Source: Pseudarthrobacter sp. SSS035 (GTDB taxonomy: Bacteria; Actinomycetota; Actinomycetes; Actinomycetales; Micrococcaceae). From it: 64,000 nt of DNA. Positions 43,568 to 52,776 of the stretch are shown piece by piece. The translations under genes and the position numbers were made by a program. Location: contig NZ_CP096882.1 in assembly GCF_023273875.1 (NCBI RefSeq), forward strand, positions 1,178,001-1,242,000, in the 5' to 3' direction. The notes below the pieces were generated by a model. It saw nothing but the letters and a program-made list of their open reading frames with translations. It searched no databases and was not told where the DNA came from. Numbering within the stretch: position 1 is the first letter of the stretch; each line of letters starts with the position of its first letter.

Positions 43568-46390
43568 TTAGCCCGTGTTGCGCAGGCCGGCCGCCACCCC
43601 GTTGACCGTGATCAGCATGGCCCGCTGGAGGCGTTCGTCGATCTCGGCTCCGCTGATGCTCCCGCTTTCGGCGTTCTGGGCAGCCCGCACGCGGCGAAGC
43701 AACTCCACCTGCAGGTAGCTGATGGGGTCCAGGTACTGGTCCCGGATCTCCAGCGACCGCTTGAGCGTCGGCTGCGCGTCCAGGAGCACGTTCTCGCCCG
43801 TCAGGTTCTGGATCTCGGTGACCGTGAGTTCGTACTCTTCACGGATGGCCCGGAAAATGTGGTGCAGGTCCTCGGGAACCAGGGTGGCCACGTAGTACCC
43901 GGCGATGTCCATGTCCGTCTTGGCCAGCGTCATCTCCACGTTGGAGATGACCGACCGGAAGAAGTGCCAGTTCTCCATCATCTCCACCAGCTGCGCGGAG
44001 TTTCCGGCCTCGCGGGCAGCCTTCAGGCCCGAGCCCACACCGAACCAGCCCGGGACGATCTGCCGGGACTGGGTCCAGCCGAACACCCAGGGGATGGCAC
44101 GCAGGCCGCCAAGCCCCGCCCCGGAATCCGGGCGTTTGGACGGGCGTGAGCCGATGTTCAGCGAGCCCAACTGCTCCACCGGTGTGGAGGCCAGGAAGTA
44201 CGCGGGCAGGTCAGGATGGTCGATCAGATTCCGGTACCGGTCGAAGGCGCCGTCGGAGATGATTTCCATAACGTGCCCGTACCGTTCGCGCTGGTCGTCC
44301 GACGTGCGCGGATCCCTGTGCAGGGCCGAGCCCTGGAGCACTGCCGCGAGGGACAGCTCCAGGTTTTCCCGGGCCAGCTCCGGCAGCGAGTACTTGTCCG
44401 AGATGACCTCGCCCTGCTCAGTGAACTTAATCTCGCCTTCCAGCACGCCGTTGGGCTGGGCCATGATGGCGTCGTAGGTGGGTCCGCCGCCGCGGCCCAC
44501 GGAACCGCCGCGGCCGTGGAACAACCGGACACGGACGCCATGCTTGGCCGCAACGTCGCGCAGGTTGCGCTGGGTCTTGTGGATCTCCCACTGGCTTGTC
44601 ATCACGCCGGATTCCTTGTTGGAGTCCGAGTAGCCCAGCATGATTTCCTGGACGTCGCCGCGCAACCGGACCAAGTCGCGGTAGGACGGAACAGACAGCA
44701 GCTGGTCCACGATCTCCGCCGAGGCACGCAGTTCCTCCACGGTCTCCAGCAAGGGCGCGAACCCGATCTTGGCGTAGGGGGCGTCGCCGAACAGGTTGAT
44801 CAGGCCTGCCTCGCGGGCCAGCACGGCCGCGGCCAGGACGTCGTCCGCGCCGCGGGTCATGGAAATGATGTAGGTCTCGATGACGTCCGGACCGTACGTG
44901 CGCAGGGCACGGCGGATCTCACGGAAGACGTCGTACGTGCCGTCAGCGACGCCGTCGAGCTTAATCGGGTGACCGGACAGCGGCCGGCGTGAGGCGAGCT
45001 CCAAGCCGAGCACCTCGAAGCGTTCCTCGCGGCTCAGTTCGGCATAGCGGATGCCGGGGCCGCCCAGCCGGTCCATCAGCTGGCCAACGGCGTCGTGGTG
45101 GTGGTCGGCGTGCTCACGGATGTCCAGGGTGGCCAGGTGCAGGCCGAAGGACGCGACGGCGCGGCGGACACGGGCCAGGGCGCCGTCGGCAGCGAGCGAC
45201 GCGGAGTGGTTGCGGAGGGACAGCTCCAGCAGTTCGAGGTCGTTGAGGAGTTCCTCGGTGGAGCTGTAGTCACGGCCGTGCTCATGGGTGGAGTCCGCGG
45301 CAACCCGCTTGCCCGTGTTGATGAGCTTGGCCTTGATGCACGTGAGCTTCAGGCGGTACGGCTCCTGGGCGTTGAGCTCCAGGACACGCCGGTCCAGGCC
45401 CGGCAGCTTCTTCAGGTCCGCGTCGATGGAGTCCAGCAGGGTCTGGTCCGCGCCGGACAAGGCGGTGGAGTTGGACAGGATGGAGATCAGCTCGTCCATC
45501 ATCGCGATGCTGATGCGGACGGCGTGCTGGTTCTGGATCTGCAGAATTTCCCGGGTGACCGCCGCAGTGACGTTGGGATTGCCGTCCCGGTCGCCGCCGA
45601 TCCAGGACCCAAACCGGATGGGTGCGTCCTGGGACGAAAGGCTGACCCCGTGCTCGCCGAGCAGTTCCGAGAAATCCGAGAGCATCTCGGGCATGGCGTC
45701 CGTCAGGATGCCGCCGAGGTAGTAGATCGCGTTGCGGGCCTCGTCCACAGGGGTGGGGCGTACCTGGCGCAGTTCGTCGGTCTGCCACATCTGGTCGATG
45801 ACCTCCGAAAGCTGGCGGTCCTGGCGGCGGCGCGCGGTGGTGCCTTCTTTCGTGGGCTCGGCCAGGACATCGGAGAGCTTGCGGATCTTGTCCAGCACGG
45901 AACGGCGCGAGGCTTCGGTGGGGTGGGCGGTGAAGATGGGGCGGACGTCCAGCCCGTTGACCACTTCCTGCAGGACTTCGGGCCCCGCCTTAGCGGCGAT
46001 TTCGGTGACGGCCTTGGCCAGCCACCCGTCCTTCTCCTGCCGGGTCCGCAGGCCGCGGACCCGATGGACCTGCTCGGCCGCGTTGGCAAGGTGGAAGTAG
46101 AACGCGAACGCACGCACCAGGTCGGTGGCCTGCTCGATCGGCAGGGAGCCGAGCAGTTCGCGGACCTGTTCGACGACGTCGTGCGCGCTCCATGGTCCGG
46201 TGGCATCGGCACCGCCGCGTGCGGCTTCCTTGGACTCCTTGGTGAGGAGGCGGACCTGCTCCACCAGGGCAAGGAGTTCGGGGCCGTGCTGGCGGACCAG
46301 GGACTCACCCAGCAGCGTGGAGACGCGCCGGACGTCGGCCCTCAGTTCAGAGGCAAGGTCGGTTGAGGAGTTCATTGCAGTGTTAGCCAT
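43568..46390 (-). CDS. ppc: Phosphoenolpyruvate carboxylase
   Basis: Carboxylates PEP to oxaloacetate to refill the TCA cycle. About 940 aa from ATG 46390. Catalytic His156 is in FTAHPTEASRRS; further conserved segments are IRFGSWIGGDRDGNPNVT, GYSDSNKESGVMTSQW and FHGRGGSVGRGGGPTYDAI, and the enzyme ends SGAEIDERLQRAMLITVNGVAAGLRNTG. ATG 46375 is a possible alternative start. Stands alone on the minus strand. Confidence 0.95.
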   Translation of the reverse strand: MANTAMNSSTDLASELRADVRRVSTLLGESLVRQHGPELLALVEQVRLLTKESKEAARGGADATGPWSAHDVVEQVRELLGSLPIEQATDLVRAFAFYFHLANAAEQVHRVRGLRTRQEKDGWLAKAVTEIAAKAGPEVLQEVVNGLDVRPIFTAHPTEASRRSVLDKIRKLSDVLAEPTKEGTTARRRQDRQLSEVIDQMWQTDELRQVRPTPVDEARNAIYYLGGILTDAMPEMLSDFSELLGEHGVSLSSQDAPIRFGSWIGGDRDGNPNVTAAVTREILQIQNQHAVRISIAMMDELISILSNSTALSGADQTLLDSIDADLKKLPGLDRRVLELNAQEPYRLKLTCIKAKLINTGKRVAADSTHEHGRDYSSTEELLNDLELLELSLRNHSASLAADGALARVRRAVASFGLHLATLDIREHADHHHDAVGQLMDRLGGPGIRYAELSREERFEVLGLELASRRPLSGHPIKLDGVADGTYDVFREIRRALRTYGPDVIETYIISMTRGADDVLAAAVLAREAGLINLFGDAPYAKIGFAPLLETVEELRASAEIVDQLLSVPSYRDLVRLRGDVQEIMLGYSDSNKESGVMTSQWEIHKTQRNLRDVAAKHGVRVRLFHGRGGSVGRGGGPTYDAIMAQPNGVLEGEIKFTEQGEVISDKYSLPELARENLELSLAAVLQGSALHRDPRTSDDQRERYGHVMEIISDGAFDRYRNLIDHPDLPAYFLASTPVEQLGSLNIGSRPSKRPDSGAGLGGLRAIPWVFGWTQSRQIVPGWFGVGSGLKAAREAGNSAQLVEMMENWHFFRSVISNVEMTLAKTDMDIAGYYVATLVPEDLHHIFRAIREEYELTVTEIQNLTGENVLLDAQPTLKRSLEIRDQYLDPISYLQVELLRRVRAAQNAESGSISGAEIDERLQRAMLITVNGVAAGLRNTG

Positions 46391-46542
46391 GGAAACTGTC
46401 TTTCGAGGGTTCGGACTTGGCTCGTACACTGCGCTGGATACTGTGAGCCACGTTACTAGCTATCGATGCTACCTGCACGGGATGGCGAAGGCGGAATCCG
46501 TCTCAGATATTGCGCCGGTCGCCGCCCCTGCCGCGCTGGACT

Positions 46543-47223
46543 TCAGCGGACGATCTTGAAATTGAAATCCGGAGTCCCCAACACCGACCACAGGCGCAGC
46601 CACACCGGGAGCATCATCTCCGCTCCGCGGGCGGTGGTGATGTCTCCGAGGTCAATAATATCGCGGTGGCCCAGCTCCTGCAGGAGCGCCGTCACGGTGT
46701 TCTTGGCACCGGCGTCGTCGCCGGAGACAAACACCGAGTGGTCCCCGCCGCTCAGCCGTCCGGGGTCAACCATCAGCCCGGCGTTCATGGTGTTGAGGGT
46801 TTTGACCACCCGCGCCTCCGGGAACGCGTGCTGGATCCGTTCGGCATTGCTGTCCGTGTTGACCGGGTTCAGGACCGGCGGCATGCCCTGGGAGAAGTCG
46901 AGCGGGTTGGAAACGTCCACCACAACTTTCCCCGACAGGTTGGCCGAACCCGCGGCACCGAGGGCGCTGAGTGCGCCCGCTCCGTTCGTTGCATTGAGTA
47001 CCAGTTCCGCCCCGGCTGCGGCCTCCGCAAACGTTTCCAGGGCTATGTGCTGGTTGGCTACGTGCCATTCGCTGAAAGGTGGCGTGCCCATGGCGTCCGG
47101 CGCGCTGCGGGCGAGAGTCCCTCCCGGGTCGCGGGTGCCCACCACCACGTCGTGTCCCAGCGCGGACAACGCGCCCGCGAGGGTCCGGCCTGCGAAACCC
47201 GTGCCCAGGACCGCGATTTTCAT
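46543..47223 (-). CDS. NADPH-dependent F420 reductase-like dinucleotide-binding protein
   Basis: 226-aa Rossmann protein of the Fno/NAD(P)-binding F420-type family: GTGFAGRTLAGALSALGHDVVVGTRDP at residues 7-33, then VVDVSNPLDFSQG and VVKTLNTMNAGLM. It may reduce a deazaflavin or be one of the many homologues that use other substrates. ATG 47223 has GGAGG just upstream. Divergent from the DUF1684 gene. Confidence 0.82.
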   Translation of the reverse strand: MKIAVLGTGFAGRTLAGALSALGHDVVVGTRDPGGTLARSAPDAMGTPPFSEWHVANQHIALETFAEAAAGAELVLNATNGAGALSALGAAGSANLSGKVVVDVSNPLDFSQGMPPVLNPVNTDSNAERIQHAFPEARVVKTLNTMNAGLMVDPGRLSGGDHSVFVSGDDAGAKNTVTALLQELGHRDIIDLGDITTARGAEMMLPVWLRLWSVLGTPDFNFKIVR

Positions 47224-47349
47224 GGTTCCTCCAAGGTCAGCCGTGGGAGTCCGGAACGAGGTTCCGTCGCCTCCGACGTTACTCTCCGCCGCCTGCAAGA
47301 CAAGGTCTGCTGCAGCAACGCGGCGCGAGGTCCGTGGTGGAATGGACAC

Positions 47350-48174
47350 ATGGACACCACCGCAACCGCGCAGCTGGAACGCTGGCAGCGTTTCCGCACG
47401 AACCGGAACAAGGCCCTCGCCACCCGCCACGGCTGGCTGACGCTCACCTCCTTCCAGTGGCTGGAATCCCGACCCACGGCCGTCGACCTCGCCCCCGGCC
47501 TCTGGTCAACGGACGGCACGACGGCGGCGCTCACCGCTGCGGCGCAGGACGGCCTGACGCTGGTGGAAACGGGCGAGCCCGTTGACGGGACCATTACCGC
47601 CGCCCTCGCCAACGAGGAATCCCTGATGTGGGTGCAGTTCGGCGGCGCGGACGGGCAGCAGGTAGTGGTGGAACTCGCCATGCGCGCGGACCGGTACGCC
47701 ATCCGGACCCGCGATTCCGGCTCGCCGGTGCTGACGGAGTTCGACGGCGTGCCGACCTTCGATTACAACCCGGACCTCGTGATTGAGGCCGCCTACGAGG
47801 CGTATCCGGAACCGGTGGCCGTCCCGATCGGAACGGCCAATCCGTTGGTGGACGGCGTCCATTATTCGGTGGGCGAGGTCGTTTTCCGGCTGCCGGGCAT
47901 CGACCACGAGTTCCACCTGCAGGCGGAGGAGGAGAAGCTCGGCGCGCTCACCGTCACGTTCCACGACGAGACCAATGGCGACTCGACTGACGACTGGCGG
48001 AAGGTTTCCACGGCACGGCCCAGGCCGGATGGCTCCGTGGTTCTGGACTTCAACCGCGCCATCAACTACCCCAGCGCCTTCTCCCCGTTCGGGACCTGCC
48101 CTATGCCCGTGAAGAACAACAGCATGGACTACCGGATCGAAGCCGGCGAGAAGGACCCGATGCTCACCGACTGA
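47350..48174 (+). CDS. DUF1684 domain protein
   Basis: 274 aa. DUF1684 signatures are RNKALATRHGWLTLTSFQWL near the N-terminus, FDGVPTFDYNPDLVIEAAYE, and the C-terminal LDFNRAINYPSAFSPFGTCPMPVKNN. The family is a beta-rich cytoplasmic protein of unknown activity. Its stop codon borders a long terminator-like hairpin. Confidence 0.85.
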   Translation: MDTTATAQLERWQRFRTNRNKALATRHGWLTLTSFQWLESRPTAVDLAPGLWSTDGTTAALTAAAQDGLTLVETGEPVDGTITAALANEESLMWVQFGGADGQQVVVELAMRADRYAIRTRDSGSPVLTEFDGVPTFDYNPDLVIEAAYEAYPEPVAVPIGTANPLVDGVHYSVGEVVFRLPGIDHEFHLQAEEEKLGALTVTFHDETNGDSTDDWRKVSTARPRPDGSVVLDFNRAINYPSAFSPFGTCPMPVKNNSMDYRIEAGEKDPMLTD

Positions 48175-48238
48175 GCGCGAACTGGCAAGTAATACCCTCA
48201 AAGTCGCGTTTTGAGGGTATTACCTGCCAGTTCGCGCT
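48174..48238. terminator. Long 29-bp hairpin between convergent genes
   Basis: The arms 48174-48202 and 48210-48238 pair with one mismatch around a short loop (core GTAATACCCTCAAA). It begins at the last base of the DUF1684 stop codon and ends 17 bp before the stop of the convergent acyl-CoA dehydrogenase gene, so it can terminate both. Confidence 0.8.
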
Positions 48239-48254
48239 GCCTGCGGGGCCGGGG

Positions 48255-49460
48255 TCAGACGATCGCGGAGACGCCGGTGACCGCCCGGCCCACAATGAGC
48301 GTGTTGATTTCGAACGAGCCCTCGTAGGTGTAGATGGCCTCGGCGTCGGCGAAGATCTTGGCCATCCTGTAGTCGGTCACGATGCCGTTGCCGCCCAGGA
48401 GGGACCGGCCCAGCGCCACTGTCTCGCGCATCCGGGCGCTGGTGTAGGACTTGGCGAGGGCCACCTGCGGCATGTCCGCCACGCCGTCGTCCTGCAGCTG
48501 GGCAATGCGCGCCATCATGGCCATGCTGGCTACGGCGTTGCCCAGCATGGTGACCAGCTGCTGCTGGATGAGCTGGAATTTCGCCAGCGGCCGGCCGAAC
48601 TGGTGGCGTTCGACGGCGTACTGCCGGGCGACGTCGAACGCCGCCAGCTGCTGCCCAACCGCCTGCCACCCCACCATGATCCGCGAGCCGCGCAGGAGCT
48701 GGTTGGTGTCCTCGAAACTGCTGATGCCGGCGAATCGGTCGGCCTCGGCGACCTGGACATCCTTAAGCACAATGTCCGCGTTCTGCACGGTCCGGAGCGC
48801 AATCTTGTTCTCGATCCGGCTCCGGCTCACGCCCGGCAAGGAAGCATCAACGATGAACCCTCGGACCGTGCCCTGCCCGTTGGCAGCCACGGCCTCGTCC
48901 TTGGCCCAGACGAGCATGTAGTCGCAGAACGTCCCGTTCCCGATCCAGCGCTTGGCGCCGTTGAGCACCCACGCGTCGCCGTCGTCGTCGGGCTCTCCCG
49001 TTGCGCTGGAGATGCGCCGGGCACTCGTTTCCATCCCGCCGGCAACGTCGGAACCGTGGCCGGGTTCGGTGAGCGCGAAGGCGCCCGTGATGCGCAGGCT
49101 TGAGGCGTCCGCAAGCAGCCGCTCTTTCTGGCCGGCCGAACCGAAACCGTAGAGCGACTCCACAAAAAGGTCGTGGTGGACCAGGAAAAATGTGGCGATC
49201 GAGGTGTCCACGCGCGTCATCTCTGCGATGACCAGTCCGGCGAAGAGGTTGCTGTAGCCGCGCTGCGCCGGCGTGCTCAGCTCCAGCGCGGCGAGCTTGG
49301 GCAGGATGTGCGCCGGGAACTCCGCCTTGTTCCACCAGTCCGACGCGTAGGGGGCGATCTCCGTGGCCAGGAACTCCCGCAGCTCGGCCAGTTTGGCCCG
49401 CTCCTTCGAGCTGAGGAGGGACTCGAACGCGAAAAAATCGGCGGTGGGCAACTCCGTCAT
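48255..49460 (-). CDS. Acyl-CoA dehydrogenase
   Basis: 401-aa FAD enzyme that oxidises an acyl-CoA thioester. Visible: FALTEPGHGSDVAGG with the FAD/substrate loop, KRWIGNGTFCDYMLVWAK, and the C-terminal YEGSFEINTLIVGRAVTG with the catalytic base Glu380. The closest pattern is to the glutaryl-CoA-dehydrogenase-like group, but chain-length preference cannot be read. Overlaps the SDR gene by 4 bp, so both act in one pathway. Confidence 0.9.
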   Translation of the reverse strand: MTELPTADFFAFESLLSSKERAKLAELREFLATEIAPYASDWWNKAEFPAHILPKLAALELSTPAQRGYSNLFAGLVIAEMTRVDTSIATFFLVHHDLFVESLYGFGSAGQKERLLADASSLRITGAFALTEPGHGSDVAGGMETSARRISSATGEPDDDGDAWVLNGAKRWIGNGTFCDYMLVWAKDEAVAANGQGTVRGFIVDASLPGVSRSRIENKIALRTVQNADIVLKDVQVAEADRFAGISSFEDTNQLLRGSRIMVGWQAVGQQLAAFDVARQYAVERHQFGRPLAKFQLIQQQLVTMLGNAVASMAMMARIAQLQDDGVADMPQVALAKSYTSARMRETVALGRSLLGGNGIVTDYRMAKIFADAEAIYTYEGSFEINTLIVGRAVTGVSAIV

Positions 49461-50278
49461 TTCGGCCCCATTCGGATGGCACCGTCGAGCCGGATGGTTT
49501 CGCCGTTGATCATCGCATTTTCCACGATGTGGGCCACCAGACTGGCGTATTCGGCGGGCCGGCCAAGGCGCGACGGGTGCGGGACCTGCCGGCCCAGCGA
49601 ATCCTGCGCGTCCTGCGGGAGGGTTGCCATCATGGGTGTTTCGAAGATGCCCGGGGCGATGGTCACCACCCGCACCAAGGAGCGGGCCAGCTCACGAGCC
49701 AGCGGCAGCGTCATGGCGGCGACGGCGCCCTTGGAAGCGGCGTAGGCGGGCTGGCCGATCTGCCCGTCGAAAGCTGCCACGGAGGCGGTGTTGATAATGA
49801 CGCCGCGCTCGGGGCCGCCCAACTCAGTGCTGACCGGTTCGGTGGCAACCATGGCCGCGGCGGCCAGGCGCAGCACGTTGAAAGTCCCGATGAGGTTGAC
49901 CTGTATGACGCGGTTGAACGTGTCCAGCGGAAGGACGCCGTCCCGGCCCAGGACCTTGCCCGGGGTGGCGACGCCGGCGCAGTTCACAACAATGCGCAGG
50001 GGTCCCAGCGCCACAGCGGTGTCGACGGCGGCCTGCACCTCAGCTTCGTTGGTGACGTCTGCGGGGACAAAGGCCGCTTGTGCCCCCGACCCGCCGCCCG
50101 AACCGCCGGCGGCGTTCAGCGCCGAGGCGTTGAGCTCGGCGGCGTAGGCCTCCCCGGCAGAGGACGGCAGGTCGATCAGCACCACCGAGGCGCCGGCGTC
50201 GAACAGGCGCTTCGCTGTGGCAGCGCCCAGCCCGGAAGCCCCACCCGTAATCAGCGCGACAGTACCCAAGACGTCCAT
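49457..50278 (-). CDS. Short-chain dehydrogenase/reductase, 3-hydroxyacyl-CoA type
   Basis: 273-aa Rossmann enzyme: TGGASGLG at 11-18, NCAGV, and the YAASKGAVAAM active-site Tyr/Lys. ATG 50278 has AAGGAGG upstream. It overlaps an acyl-CoA dehydrogenase gene (ATGA), a typical beta-oxidation pairing in which this enzyme oxidises the 3-hydroxyacyl-CoA. First gene of the two-gene operon. Confidence 0.88.
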   Translation of the reverse strand: MDVLGTVALITGGASGLGAATAKRLFDAGASVVLIDLPSSAGEAYAAELNASALNAAGGSGGGSGAQAAFVPADVTNEAEVQAAVDTAVALGPLRIVVNCAGVATPGKVLGRDGVLPLDTFNRVIQVNLIGTFNVLRLAAAAMVATEPVSTELGGPERGVIINTASVAAFDGQIGQPAYAASKGAVAAMTLPLARELARSLVRVVTIAPGIFETPMMATLPQDAQDSLGRQVPHPSRLGRPAEYASLVAHIVENAMINGETIRLDGAIRMGPK

Positions 50279-50327
50279 ACATCCTCCTTGATGCGGCCCC
50301 AACACCATAAGACCGGCGCGGAACATT

Positions 50328-50345
50328 AGTTAGTGCATGTTAACT
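50328..50345. promoter_or_regulatory. Inverted repeat upstream of the SDR/acyl-CoA dehydrogenase operon
   Basis: AGTTA-N8-TAACT at 50328-50345, about 50 bp before the SDR ATG and 37 bp before the divergent GH76 gene. It could bind a TetR-type fatty-acid regulator; no regulator gene is adjacent. Confidence 0.4.
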
Positions 50346-50381
50346 GAAAATCCTGCGGGCCGCACCCACTAGGCTGAACGG

Positions 50382-51545
50382 ATGACCATGCCGGATGCAG
50401 AACCTGCCCACTGGCAGGACCGGGCCAACGTGGCAGCCCGCTCCGTCACCGGACTCTTCGGCCGGCGGCTGCTGTTCCTGCCGGGAACACACCTGGCCGC
50501 CGTGCAATGGCCGTCACACCACGTGAAGAACCTCCTCCACCCGTGGCACTACTGGTGGCAGGCGCACTACGTGGACTGCCTGGTGGATGCCGGACGCCGC
50601 GAACTGGGCAACGGAGCCACCCCCGCCGCAAGGTTCAACAGCCCGCACCACCCCAGCGCCGGCAGGCTCGCGTCCAGGCTGGTCACGGGCATCCGGCTGC
50701 GCAACGCCTTCACCCTCGTCAACAACTACTACGACGACATGGCCTGGCTGGCGCTTGCGACGCACCGCCTGCAAAGCCTTGCCGAGGAGACGCGCAAACC
50801 CGGACACCGCCGCAACGCCAGAGTCCGCAAGACGCTGACCCTGCAGTTCGATTCCGCCTCCACCGATGACCTGGGCGGCGGGACCTTCTGGAGCAAAAAC
50901 CGCGACTTCAAGAACACGCCGGCCACCGCCCCCGTGGCGCTCTACTACGCCCGGACAGGCCAGCAAGCCAAGGCGCAGCGGTTGGTGGACTGGCTCAATG
51001 CCGTGCTGTTTGACGAGGCCCGGGGCCTCTATGTTGACGGGGCGCGGCTCAGCCCGGCCGGCGAATTGATGGTGGAGAACACCCTCTACACCTACAACCA
51101 AGGCCCCGTACTGGGAGCCTTCCTGGAGCTCGGCGGCGACGCCAACTTCGCCAGGGCCGCGGCACTGGTGGACGCGGTCGCCAACCGGCTCACCGTACCG
51201 GGGCAGCGCATCCTCCGCTGCGATGGAACGGGCGACGGCGGACTCTTCACCGGGATTCTCTGCCGGTACCTGGCACTCGCGGCCGTCGATGCCCGGCTCC
51301 CGGAGTCCGCCCGGAACACCGCGAAGGAGCTCGTGACAGCTACTGCCGAAGCCTTCTGGGCGGGCCGCCGGCCGGCCGGCCGCGGAGCGGCATCAGCCAC
51401 GGCTGAGAGCGTCCTGTTCTCCATCCACGCGGCACAACCGGCGGACACAACCTACCCGCCAGGTGCCGCCGTCGAACTTTCCACCCAGCTGCAGGCCTGG
51501 ATGGCGCTGGAGGCCGCAGCGGCCATCCACAAAAGCCACGAATGA
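50382..51545 (+). CDS. Glycoside hydrolase family 76
   Basis: GH76 enzymes are endo-alpha-1,6-mannanases. Here an (alpha/alpha)6-barrel protein of 387 aa carries the catalytic Asp pair NNYYDDMAWLAL (Asp118, Asp119). No signal peptide is present, so it acts inside the cell or on imported material. Tryptophan/histidine-rich N-terminus (WPSHHVKNLLHPWHYWWQAHYVD) belongs to the family. ATG 50388 is an alternative start. Confidence 0.88.
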   Translation: MTMPDAEPAHWQDRANVAARSVTGLFGRRLLFLPGTHLAAVQWPSHHVKNLLHPWHYWWQAHYVDCLVDAGRRELGNGATPAARFNSPHHPSAGRLASRLVTGIRLRNAFTLVNNYYDDMAWLALATHRLQSLAEETRKPGHRRNARVRKTLTLQFDSASTDDLGGGTFWSKNRDFKNTPATAPVALYYARTGQQAKAQRLVDWLNAVLFDEARGLYVDGARLSPAGELMVENTLYTYNQGPVLGAFLELGGDANFARAAALVDAVANRLTVPGQRILRCDGTGDGGLFTGILCRYLALAAVDARLPESARNTAKELVTATAEAFWAGRRPAGRGAASATAESVLFSIHAAQPADTTYPPGAAVELSTQLQAWMALEAAAAIHKSHE

Positions 51546-51613
51546 ATTAGGGCACGCAACAGTTCCGTAATGCATGTGATCCTGATCACTTAAGGGCCGT
51601 GCCGCTTGGTGTC

Positions 51614-51632
51614 TTAGGTTTGGCTAACCTAC
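51614..51632 (+). promoter_or_regulatory. DtxR/IdeR iron box of the iron transporter operon
   Basis: TTAGGTTTGGCTAACCTAC matches the 19-bp consensus TTAGGTTAGGCTAACCTAA at 17 positions. It lies 82 bp before the binding-protein ATG and is followed by TACAGT (51630-51635), a -10 paired loosely with TTGGTG (51606-51611). A second, weaker inverted copy may be at 51641-51659. Confidence 0.85.
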
Positions 51633-51713
51633 AGTTTCACGAGTGAGCCAACCCTAACTCCGGGCTCGCCGGGACCGACGGTCCGCCAGACTTTTTCCCA
51701 GAAAGTAGCCCCG

Positions 51714-52772
51714 ATGAAGATCCGCAACAGCGCCCTGGCCGGCATCGCACTCGCCGCCACCGCAGCCCTCGGACTGACCGCCTGTGGCGGCAGCACGTCC
51801 CCTGCAGCCACCGTCTCCCCGTCCGCAGACGGCCAGGTTTCCGGCGATGGCATCACGGTCTACAACGCGCAGCACGAGAGCCTGACCAAAGAATGGATCG
51901 AGGCCTTCACCAAGGAGACCGGCATCAAGGTCACCATGCGCCAGGGATCGGACACCGAACTGTCCAACCAGATCGTCCAGGAAGGCGCAGCCTCCCCGGC
52001 TGACGTTTTCCTCACCGAAAACTCCCCTGCAATGGCGCAGGTTGAGAACGCCGGCCTGTTTGCCGACGTCGACAAGGCCACCGTCGAGCAGGTTCCGGCC
52101 GAGTTCCGCCCGAGCACCAACAAGTGGACGGGCATCGCCGCCCGCTCCACCGTCTTGGTGTACGACAAGAACAAGATCAGCGAAGACAAGCTGCCCAAGT
52201 CCATGCTGGACCTGGCCACGCCGGAGTGGAAGGGCAAGTGGGCTGCATCGCCGTCCGGTGCCGACTTCCAGGCCATCGTCGCCGCGCTGCTCGAGCTCAA
52301 GGGCGAGGCAGCTACCGAGGAATGGCTCAAGGGCATGAAGGAAAACTTCAAGGCTTACAAAGGCAACAGCACCGCCATGAAGGCAGTCAACGCCGGTGAA
52401 ATCGACGCCGCGCTGATCTACCACTACTACTACTACGGCGACCAGGCCAAGACCGGCGAGAACTCCAAGAACGTGGCCAGCCACTACTTCAAGAACCAGG
52501 ATCCGGGCGCGTTTGTCTCCGTATCCGGCGGTGGCGTGCTGAAGTCCTCCAAGAAGGCAGCAGATGCGCAGGCCTTCCTGAAGTTCATCACCGGCAAGCA
52601 GGGTCAGGAAGTCCTCAAGGACGGCACCTCCTTCGAATACGCCATAGCTTCCGACGTCCCGGCCAACGACAAGCTGGTTCCGCTCAAGGAACTCCAGGCG
52701 CCCACCGTTGACCCGGCCAAGCTGAACTCCACGACGGTCAGCGAGCTGATGACCAAGGCAGGACTCCTGTAA
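51714..52772 (+). CDS. fbpA: Iron(III) ABC transporter binding lipoprotein (FbpA type)
   Basis: 352 aa with lipobox LTAC (Cys24). The Fe3+-binding class is recognised from ITVYNAQHESLTKEWIEAFTKETGIKV, VFLTENSPAMAQVENAGLF, and the tyrosine run ALIYHYYYYGD that coordinates iron. Downstream come the FbpB permease and FbpC ATPase. The near-consensus DtxR box upstream implies expression only under iron shortage. Confidence 0.92.
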   Translation: MKIRNSALAGIALAATAALGLTACGGSTSPAATVSPSADGQVSGDGITVYNAQHESLTKEWIEAFTKETGIKVTMRQGSDTELSNQIVQEGAASPADVFLTENSPAMAQVENAGLFADVDKATVEQVPAEFRPSTNKWTGIAARSTVLVYDKNKISEDKLPKSMLDLATPEWKGKWAASPSGADFQAIVAALLELKGEAATEEWLKGMKENFKAYKGNSTAMKAVNAGEIDAALIYHYYYYGDQAKTGENSKNVASHYFKNQDPGAFVSVSGGGVLKSSKKAADAQAFLKFITGKQGQEVLKDGTSFEYAIASDVPANDKLVPLKELQAPTVDPAKLNSTTVSELMTKAGLL

Positions 52773-52776
52773 TTCA

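Noticed and set aside
45095..46366. 423-codon frame antisense to ppc
   Set aside because: The ppc coding sequence is unambiguous; the antisense frame is composition-driven.
46510..47350. Upstream extension of the DUF1684 frame to 554 codons
   Set aside because: It runs antisense through the F420-type gene; the DUF1684 domain begins at ATG 47350.
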